From positions 36,536,812 through 36,600,811 of the forward strand of contig NC_059502.1 of assembly GCF_914767665.1 (NCBI RefSeq): 64,000 bases of DNA, in the 5' to 3' direction. Source of the stretch: Harmonia axyridis. Taxonomy: Eukaryota > Arthropoda > Insecta > Coleoptera > Coccinellidae. The position numbers and the translations under genes are program-made. Below, one piece after another: positions 57,324 to 64,000 of this stretch. Position 1 is the first letter of the stretch. Each line of letters opens with the position of its first letter. Below the pieces are notes generated by a model. That model was not told where the DNA came from. It saw only the letters and a program-made list of their open reading frames with translations, and made no database searches.

Positions 57324-60189
57324 ATTAAATAATATAGTGGACATTAATTCGTTTTATTTTATTTATAATGAATTTCCGCCAAGTAAGGACCGAATCCATT
57401 AAATATGTATTTTAGTATATCCTGAAACATACTAACTATATTTATCTTAAAATGATAAGGAAATGCCAGGCGGCAAATTTTCAAAGTGCCTGTTATGGTT
57501 TATTACATCTCTTGTCGTTAGACACTTCTATCTTTTGAGCGTTTTCTTGTGTACCTCCAATTTCTTTTATTACAAGGTCAGAACGATTATTGAACGCATT
57601 ACGACCCTAGGACCGGATCATAAAATACCATTTGGTACCTATTTTGCTCACTCTCAATTGAGCGGTAGTTTTTCTATAGAATTCAACATGTACTTGGGTA
57701 AATATCTTATTTTCTCCTTTCTTGTTATAAGAATAAAGTTAAAACCAGAAATCATGGTTCTGCACTTCTGCAGTTTTTGCCCATTCTTATATTATTTCTT
57801 GAGAAGGATGAGAAAGAAATCGTGAAATGAAATTGTTTCTCGTATATTTTCCATTCCTCCTTAATATTGTACGAACAGAAGGAAAGTCCAAATAACATTC
57901 AAAATATAAGATCAAATAGAATATTTTTCTAATGTCACTTCGGTTCGAGCTATTCGATTGTGGGACTACTAAAAATAAATAAATAATTCTCTTTATTCCA
58001 CAATAATTCAAATCATAATGAAATGGCGTCATCAAAATTGAGTAGTTCGGAGGATATTTTCTCGATATCATTGAGATTATTACTCCACAACAGAATATTC
58101 GTGTCATCTACATATTTCAATAGCAGGTATAAGAGAAGGTATATAGAAGCACAATAGGCTTTCATTGAGTTTCAACATATCATAAACGGAATTGTTGTCA
58201 TACTACCAAAATATTTTCATTAACATATGGCTGACTACCTTGCAGGTAGACTCTGTTGCAGAAGTAATTTGTAACAATGCTAATTTTGAATGCTTATTGT
58301 GGGATTTCCATTCTCTGTATTGTATTGGGATTTGATTCTTGAGTCGATCTTGAATAAGCCTTTCTGTCAATGAATTTTTGAGCCCACATTTTTTATCCGT
58401 TGCAAGTTGCTACACGGTTTTTATATATAGTGACAAGGAAACCATCAAATATATGGGTCTCGGTACCTAATTTGTTATTTTTGCCAACTTCAAAGAAATA
58501 ATTGCCAGTTAATTCATAATGATTATTGATGGTTGCAAGAGCATTCGCTCAGTATCTTCATGATTACAAGGTTTTATTGACTGAAACTGTGTGCTTTTCG
58601 AAGCATCAAATTCATTATCACCAGGGCAGCACTGAGACTCAATAACCCTCATCAATATCGTATAGTGTCTTATATCGGAAAAGCTTTATTCCCATAGAAA
58701 ATTATTTTGTAAAGAATTGGTGCGGGTTGAATTCAAATGATAGAGAGTATCGAAAAAATACATCATATTGTTTCCTTCCAAGAACAAAAAAAAAAATCAG
58801 AAATTTTTGATTTCTAATTCAGTAAAAATTGAGGAAATCTCTCTAAATTTTTATTGAATTAGAAATCGAAAGCTTCTGACCTGGTCGTAGCTAAATTCTT
58901 TAATGTATTTCTGACATCTAAATTCACCTTGATACTCACTTGTTACCATTTACTTGAATATTGAAGGGATTGAGGCAATAGGTCCTTTCTCAAATGCTGG
59001 ATAAATAACAGATTTAGAACAAGATCTTGTAGAACTGATGTTAACCAGAGAGCTAAGAGTTTTAATTAAATACGGATAACAACGATTCTGATTTAAAAAA
59101 TCATTTTCAGTTCTTTCTTCGTTAATGGTTGAGCTTGGATTTAATAAAGTAGCTTATTTACTTTATGAAAAAAACTGCACAGCACTAAGAGTGGCTATTT
59201 GCTTAGTATGTATAGAAGAACTAAAATTCCATCTGTCTCTACCAACTCTTGAACTTTTCTTTATAAAATTTCTTTTATTTGATATTAAAACTGAATTTTC
59301 CAATTTTCAAGTTTTTTCCTTCATTTTTACCAAAAAAGATGTATTACTAGGAAACCTCTAATATTTCAAGCTCCTGAGCTATATGAAAAATCCATTGATA
59401 TGTTCAATCCACAAACTACAACCCGAAAATATTCATTTCAATTTTAAATATAAGGTAAATATAAAAATAAAACATGATTTTATTTATTTTCAACATCATT
59501 GAGATATTTCAATATAATTTGGTTGTTTAAGGTAAACTTTTCTTCAAATATTCATAAAAACATGGGCTGATTTTTTGGTCAGAAAATATTATTACAGTCG
59601 AATAATAAAATACATAACTCTAAGAATCGTAAAAGGTTGGGAAAAAATGATCGAAACCAACTGTCAAATGCTAAATATAGCTTTTGAGAAATTTCATTGG
59701 AACTTACGACATTAGGAAATAAATGTTGATAGAAACTTTACCTATTCTCACTCAATCTATAACAAAACGATGTCAATCGAATATTCTTCAAATACATTCA
59801 ATTGCAATATCGATATCCCGCAAAATGGAGTTTATTCCATTCATAAATCCTGAAAAAACCTAGAGATATCATTTCATGACGACTGGACCTGATTAGTGAT
59901 TTCATGATAACTTGTAGCATTGTACTTGTTTATCACAAATATACGCCACTGGCGTAAATTCTTATTGTAGAGCAGAAAAAATATCAAAATATAGAAATCT
60001 TCTTACCACTCTATTTCAAATGTTTTAGTTCTTCAAAATAACACCAATTCTTTCAGAGGGCTCCACTTTACGGACCAATTTTTTGACAGTAAAATTCGAG
60101 GCTTAACGTGAGTGCAACTAGAGGGCGCTCAACATCAACAAAATCGAAAAAAGCACTACACTGGCTTACTATCCTTTCCTTATACTATG

Positions 60190-60590
60190 GTAGCAGATAG
60201 GAAAGTTAAGATAACAGGAATTTATCGTTCACCACAGGGATGTGCAAGAAAATTTACCGAAGATATGGCGGATTATATTGAGAAGATGAAAATATGTGAT
60301 CATCATGTGGTCGTAGGTGACATGAATATAAATCTTTGGTCAACCAATGAGATTGTTGACGAATACAAGAATTTATTCTGCTCTTTAGGTTACCACTCGT
60401 ACATAAATGATGTAACTAGACCTTCAAGTCGTTTTTGTTTGTATCATTTTTTCCTTGGTTGTCGGCATCCAATAGTTAATCGAGCAAGATCATTTATAGT
60501 GTACACCGATGTTACTTATCATTTTCCGATAATATTGTGTCTAGATTTAGAAAAACACCAAAAAAAAATAAAAATAAAAAAAAAATAAAA
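60190..60590 (+). pseudogene. LINE ORF2: APE endonuclease, part 2
   Basis: Just after the transposon the frame reads VADRKVKITGIYRSPQGCAR, then HHVVVGDMNINLW, the GDFNI.. catalytic block, and SYINDVTRPSSRF, the T..T....S.ID block in decayed form. The terminal catalytic DH is not clean (VTYHFPIILCLD keeps the His region). It ends in an A-rich run near 60570 with stops. Confidence 0.8.
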
Positions 60591-60594
60591 AAAT

Positions 60595-61560
60595 TATATA
60601 GATTATACCCAATTAAAGAGTGACCTGAAAAAAGTAGATTGGGAAAATTTAGTAAGGGACAGAAACGTGGATTCATTTGTAGAGTTATTCATTAGTTTAT
60701 GGAAGCATTATACGCAAAAAAACACAACAGAAATCAAATTGACCTATAGAAAGTTTGGAAAAAAAGACTTTATCACTCCAGAACTGTTAAAATCTATAAA
60801 TAAGAAGAACATCTTATATAAGAAAGTGATGAAGAACCCACTCGATAGAAACTTGTAAGATCAATATAGAAAATATCGAAACACTTTACAGAGGCTGATA
60901 AGTGTCGCTAAAAAGGACTACATGAGTAGATTCATCAGTAAAAATGGTCAAAGACAAAATCTCTCTGGTCATTCGTTGAAAAGTTTGTGGGAAGACCAAA
61001 CCGGTGAATGATATGAAACTAATTGTTGATTCTGAGGGCCAAGAACTAACAAGAAAAGAACAAATTATTGAGGAATTCAGCAAATATTATAGTGAAGTAG
61101 GAAAAGAACTGGCAGAAAATATACCGTACACACCTAAAGAAGAACTATATGGAAGATCTTGTGATGCAACACTTTTTCTTTTTCCAACATGTACGAGCGA
61201 AATAGAGGATACAATTATGACACTAAAAAGGGGTGGAGCCCCTGGAGATGATGGAATTAGGACTGAATTGTTGAAAAATGTAAAAGAGGAAAAATCAACA
61301 CCACTAATGTTATTGAGCAACCTATGCTTTGAAACTTTCAAATTTCCAAAAATTTTTAAGATAGGTATCATCAAGCCAGTATTTAAATCAGGAAATAAAA
61401 ACAAATTACAGACCGATATGCCTCATATCTAATGTTGCAAAGATTATCGAAAAAATAATGAAGAACCGTATTGTAAAGTTCTTAGAAAAAACAGAATCTT
61501 ATCACAAAGACAGTACGGATTCAGACAGGGAAAATCGACAGAGGAGGCGATAACAGAATA
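60595..61560 (+). pseudogene. LINE ORF2: inter-domain and RT start
   Basis: Blocks in order: KKVDWENLVRDRNVDSFVEL, KDFITPELLKSINKKNILYK, a KYRNTLQRLISVAKKDYMS region, EIEDTIMTLKRGGAPGDDGI RTELLKN, then FPKIFKIGIIKPVFKSGNKN and QYGFRQGKSTEEAITEY. These are the thumb-leading region and first RT motifs of CR1/Jockey LINEs. Frameshifts occur near 60855, 61010 and 61400. The catalytic palm (YADD) is missing because the sequence jumps at about 61565 to the LINE 3' end. Confidence 0.8.
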
Positions 61561-61564
61561 TATG

Positions 61565-61680
61565 TTTTTTTTATAGATATACTGTAAACCTTTGAAGAAT
61601 TGTGAATTATCAATCGCGTACAGACTCTTGCCTCTGCGATCAATGTTTATGTTTAATAAACTTATTTATTATTATTATTT
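61565..61680 (+). mobile_element. LINE 3' end with (TTA)n tail
   Basis: The block after the RT fragment ends GTTTAATAAACTTATTTATT-ATTATTATT, a typical AATAAA plus trinucleotide tail of an insect LINE. It implies an internal deletion of most of the RT between about 61560 and here. Confidence 0.55.
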
Positions 61681-63380
61681 CAAGAACAACATTTAGAATT
61701 CGAAAATGTTGAAATATCGAATAAATCTAATGGTGTTAAATCCGGAGATCCACAGATTATCATTGATAGAAACTTTCGATGATTTTTATAGTTTTATAAA
61801 AAATTTAAATATCATTTTATATACATATTTGAAGGAAAAAATTAAGCGATTTCATTGTTATAGAAATTCATATGGCTTACATTTGAAAAAAAAACACAAA
61901 TTTGTATCATAACTTCAAAATTAATTGCAATAAGAAACTTACACCAATGGGTTTTACTAAAAAGAGTGCCTGTAGAATATTTGTGTTTCAAGTCAATAGC
62001 ACCAGTAATAAATAAGTTATGAGAACTTTTCATTTCACGCTATATTCCAATTTTCGCTTATAACAATTGAATTTATGAGGCTGCGGTTTTCACCAAATTA
62101 ATTCTCTCAAAAATCGAACCCGGAAAGGTGCCATTCATTTTTTTCTAGCTCAAATGGATTCTGAGATCCCCTCACTGAACAATCTGGCAAATGCTGTTTT
62201 TTTGAACGAGTATATTTCTTTGTAGAACCAAATTTCGAACATTTGAATTCTTATTTAAAAACTATCAAATGATAGTTTTTGAATGGTCTATACAACTTTA
62301 ATTTTGTTTGTGAGTGAACACATACCATTTGGCCCACTTCAGACGCGGATCTCATTTTGATGGAGTAAATGAAGGTATTTTTACAGCCTGTATATGGATT
62401 CAAAAATTGAATGGCAAGCTCAAATAATGACGAGTTTCTTCAGATCACTCTATCCTTAGCAGCACCATTTACGATAAAATGGCGAAAAATTAAAAATATG
62501 GATTTTCAATTGGTAATTAATGGAGAAACCAGTTACGCCGTTGATAAAAACAATCTTTTTCTAGTAGACATATTGGCTACTACAACGATTCCCGGTCTAG
62601 TCCGAGAAAATGCTACATTCTCAAGAAAAAACGGTTTGTCAGTGGGTATTTCCCTAGGTATTTCCCTGTTGTCGAAAAATATAATTTTCTGTATGAAATT
62701 TGTGAATTACGTTTAGGTAAAATTGTGTCCTTTTTTGTATTTAAACTCTCATGCAATTTGTAACGAAAACATGAAAAACAACAATGAACTAGTAAAGTCT
62801 ATCAAAAGTCACTTGGAGGAAGCCAAAATATTTCGATTAGATAAGGGTTGTCCAAGTTTCCAGAAATTCCTTTAGAGCCAGTGGATTTATTGCCTAACAA
62901 TATTTTTAAATAAACCCTGGTATTTAGCGGATAGCGGTATCCACTTCAAAGGGACCAAGCGTTTTTATGGACTAGTTCAAGTGACTTTGGATATACTTAT
63001 ACATACCTATATATCTAACATAAAATAATTCACCAAAGCAAACGTGATGGGACATAGAACTATAGTATATATTTATTGAATGCTCATTGTTCATTAGCCA
63101 TCTTGTGAAACCTTGGAAGAAGATATTTTGTCCATAGGTAGTATCTCAATATAATAGGAATAAAAAAGTGATACCAGTTGAGAATACATTGACAGAAACT
63201 AATTACACGATTAATTACAGTAATTCCGACCGGTGAACCGATTCGTGTCATCGTTTAAGAATAAGGAAGTGTAACTTGTCTTCTTCATTCACTGCGGAAT
63301 TTAACTGAATCGGTTTCGTGGGAGTAAAGAAGAGTAAAAGTATTAGTTCATATAGATAAACACAATAGATTGCAAAAGTA
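61681..63380. other. No gene recognised
   Basis: AT-rich. The longest frame is 101 residues at 62411-62716 (+), MASSNNDEFLQITLSLAAPF and onward, with no motif I recognise and no splice or promoter context. It may be chance or a decayed gene. Confidence 0.35.
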
Positions 63381-63388
63381 CAGAGCGG

Positions 63389-63421
63389 TATATAACACGG
63401 AGTTCTTTTTTTCATTGCAGT
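63389..63421 (+). promoter_or_regulatory. Candidate core promoter (TATA + Inr)
   Basis: TATATAA at 63389-63395 is followed 29 bases later by GCAGTA, close to the insect initiator TCAGT, at 63417-63422. The 580 bases that follow to the window end have no long frame and could be a 5' UTR or first intron. If real, the gene lies beyond the window. Confidence 0.3.
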
Positions 63422-64000
63422 ATAGTTGTACATCTCACAAGTGTTGGGTGTTTTTGATTGTGTTCTGATTGCTTATCATAAGATGTATCCCAGAATTGTT
63501 TCGAAGGTGAAGATCTAAATTACTTAAGGGTGAAACGTGAGAGGACGTGATTTTCATAAATGTTATTCGCAAAGTGGCTCTTGTGTCTCGATTCATTTCT
63601 TATTTTCTGTTGTTTTTGTGATAATGTGGGATATTCTAGAACTAATCCATCTTATGACAGTGATTGGAAGTCAAAATAGTTTTGGAACGATTGGAACGTG
63701 GAGTTGAAGATTGTGTCGATTTCCATTGACTATTGCCGAAAATGAACTCTTGGATTATCTGAGGAATTTATTTCGAAAATAGTGTAGAATGTGCAAATAT
63801 TCTTTTATATAGAGTGGAACTTAAAAAGTGCCATTTAAAACCTTTCGTATTCAATTTCGGACATAGATACTCTAGCTCAATAATCCTATTCGAAAAAAAA
63901 CTTTAGATATAATCTAGTTGCGTGATTGTGAAAATTTTTCGAGAAAAAACTCGTCTTCCTTAATCCATCAGATTCGGATGTATTGTTCCACTTTTGTTCA

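Larger units (their letters stand above)
55268..60189. mobile_element. 4,922-bp TIR transposon, copy 2 (inside a LINE)
   Basis: Same 28-bp TIRs and same length as 34825-39746 (constant offset 20,443). It is flanked by GTAGCAG at 55261-55267 and 60190-60196. Removing it rejoins the LINE endonuclease frame (ALELDIL | VADRKVKITGIYRSP), which proves the boundaries. Internal features repeat those of copy 1: Penelope arms at about 56159-56675 and 56683-57276, and an RT relic at about 57923-58133. The only base difference noted by eye is C59947 against T39504. Confidence 0.95.

Noticed and set aside
34825..60189. Assembly artefact explaining the two identical 4.9-kb blocks
   Set aside because: Each copy has its own 7-bp target duplication and unrelated flanks, and one sits cleanly in a LINE frame.

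Overview
This is AT-rich insect nuclear DNA, with intron-split genes, many transposable-element remnants and no bacterial features. Two host loci can be supported. The first is a Sprouty-related EVH1-domain gene (Spred) on the + strand, six coding exons at 3325-12030. The second is a chemoreceptor gene of the gustatory-receptor (Gr, 7tm_7) type on the - strand, with exons at 30500-29607, 23024-22953 and 22778-22689. The Gr gene, the Tc1/mariner, hAT, gypsy, Penelope and LINE content and the TTAGG-like repeats all fit an insect. A beetle is my guess but cannot be proven from this window.

Layout. 1-3300 is upstream DNA with promoter-like motifs near 2.8 kb. 3.3-12 kb is the Spred gene, with a 609-bp inverted-repeat element in its first intron; a long 3' UTR may run to about 13.9 kb. 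14.5-22.5 kb is a pile of decayed elements: LINE RT tails, a hAT transposase end, and a LINE ORF1 split by a hAT-like element that itself holds a deleted mariner. There are also a tRNA-derived SINE and a 305-bp hAT MITE with a perfect 8-bp target duplication. 22.7-30.5 kb is the Gr gene. Its first intron is stretched to 6.6 kb by an old Ty3/gypsy element with two LTRs and a primer-binding site, which itself contains a Penelope fragment and a MITE. 31.1-32.8 kb is a decayed LINE.

34825-39746 and 55268-60189 are two copies of one 4,922-bp DNA transposon, equal in length and almost identical in sequence. They have the same terminal inverted repeats and different 7-bp target duplications. The second copy sits inside the endonuclease region of a LINE (54.1-61.7 kb). 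Both copies carry an inverted pair of Penelope-like-element 3' ends with a GIY-YIG endonuclease relic and a recognisable hammerhead-ribozyme core. 42.8-44.6 kb is another LINE. 45.6-48.6 kb is a repeat-rich tract with a perfect 76-bp-arm palindrome, a 34-bp minisatellite and TTAGG-like arrays. 48.6-54 kb and 61.7-64 kb hold dispersed repeats and unassigned DNA, with a possible core promoter near 63.4 kb.

The most interesting items are the hammerhead motifs in the Penelope remnants, the twin 4.9-kb transposons with 7-bp duplications, and the receptor gene split by a retrotransposon. All protein calls rest on motif recognition by eye; no search was run.
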